Shown here: in pieces, positions 4,968-5,182 of the stretch
Position numbering within the stretch: position 1 is the stretch's first letter
How the letters are laid out: each line of letters begins with the position of its first letter
DNA from: Gammaproteobacteria bacterium
GTDB lineage: Bacteria; Pseudomonadota; Gammaproteobacteria; Ga0077536
NCBI GenBank assembly: GCA_003540955.1
Contig: DPMX01000015.1
Location: 19,854-25,035, forward strand
DNA: 5,182 bases
Direction of reading: 5' to 3'
Made by a program: the position numbers and the translations under genes
Notes under the pieces: generated by a model
Told to the model about the DNA's origin: nothing
What the model saw: the letters and a program-made list of their open reading frames with translations, nothing else
The model's database searches: none

Positions 4968-5182
4968 ATGTCATCTAGTCTCCGAAGTACAGATATTTAC
5001 GCGCGTTTATTAGGACATGTTAGACCTTATTGGCGAATATTTGCCCTAGCCATAGGCGGAATGCTCGCATTGGCAGCGACGGAATGGATGCTTCCGGCGC
5101 TCCTCAAACGCTTGATAGACGAGGATTTTAACCAAAGCGCCACTGGCGGTTCCATAACAATCCCTCTATTTCTTATAGGCTT
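4968..5182 (+). CDS. msbA: MsbA-like lipid A flippase, N-terminal part (cut by window end)
   Basis: The first 71 codons of an ABC exporter, still open at the window edge. The full protein (about 580-600 residues) would be a homodimeric inner-membrane exporter that flips lipid A core from the inner to the outer leaflet. Visible: a short polar N-terminus, YARLLGHVRPYWRIFALAIGG (residues 11-31), first transmembrane helix about 22-42, then TEWMLPALLKRLIDEDF (38-54). The arrangement of RLLxxVRPYW followed by ALLKxLID is typical of proteobacterial MsbA. The ATP-binding domain is beyond the window, so another ABC exporter of the same fold is possible. I chose ATG 4968 because it gives the usual short MsbA N-terminus. 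An in-frame ATG at 4923 would add 15 residues not typical of the family. Neither has a good Shine-Dalgarno; AGGT at 4947-4950 is too far from 4968. Confidence 0.85.
   Translation, partial: MSSSLRSTDIYARLLGHVRPYWRIFALAIGGMLALAATEWMLPALLKRLIDEDFNQSATGGSITIPLFLIG

Overview
The window looks like chromosomal DNA of a Gram-negative proteobacterium, most likely a gammaproteobacterium. The evidence is a hemD-hemX-hemY block typical of beta/gammaproteobacteria, the start of an msbA-type lipid A exporter (implying lipopolysaccharide), and a class I (bacterial) phosphoribulokinase. Base composition looks fairly balanced and even. I see no insertion sequence, tRNA, rRNA, CRISPR array or phage gene. Nearly all of the window is coding, and the only non-coding stretches are two spacers of about 135-138 bp.

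Left block (7-3142, plus strand): hemD (uroporphyrinogen-III synthase), hemX (membrane-anchored HemX protein) and hemY (membrane TPR protein). They are joined by 4-base ATGA and GTGA start/stop overlaps and are surely one operon. The first ten bases would also fit the tail of an upstream gene, probably hemC, overlapping hemD in the same way. HemD closes the tetrapyrrole ring. HemX and HemY are membrane partners of this pathway whose exact biochemical roles are still poorly defined.

Middle block (3139-4830, minus strand): a small orphan ParA-family ATPase whose stop codon overlaps the hemY stop tail to tail, and upstream of it a phosphoribulokinase gene. A 138-bp spacer between them carries a perfect TATAAT box and an inverted repeat centred on the -35 region, so parA probably has its own promoter. 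No ParB, McdB, RuBisCO or other Calvin-cycle gene lies in the window.

Right edge (4968 onward, plus strand): the first 71 codons of an MsbA-like ABC exporter, divergent from phosphoribulokinase across a 137-bp spacer.

All the genes belong to known families, and I see no clear sign of an undescribed system. The points most worth a second look are: the orphan ParA beside phosphoribulokinase; the apparent loss in that kinase of two of three arginines tied to NADH activation in Rhodobacter, plus a diverged C-terminal segment; and the compact AUGUGAUG start of parA with an inverted repeat over its promoter.
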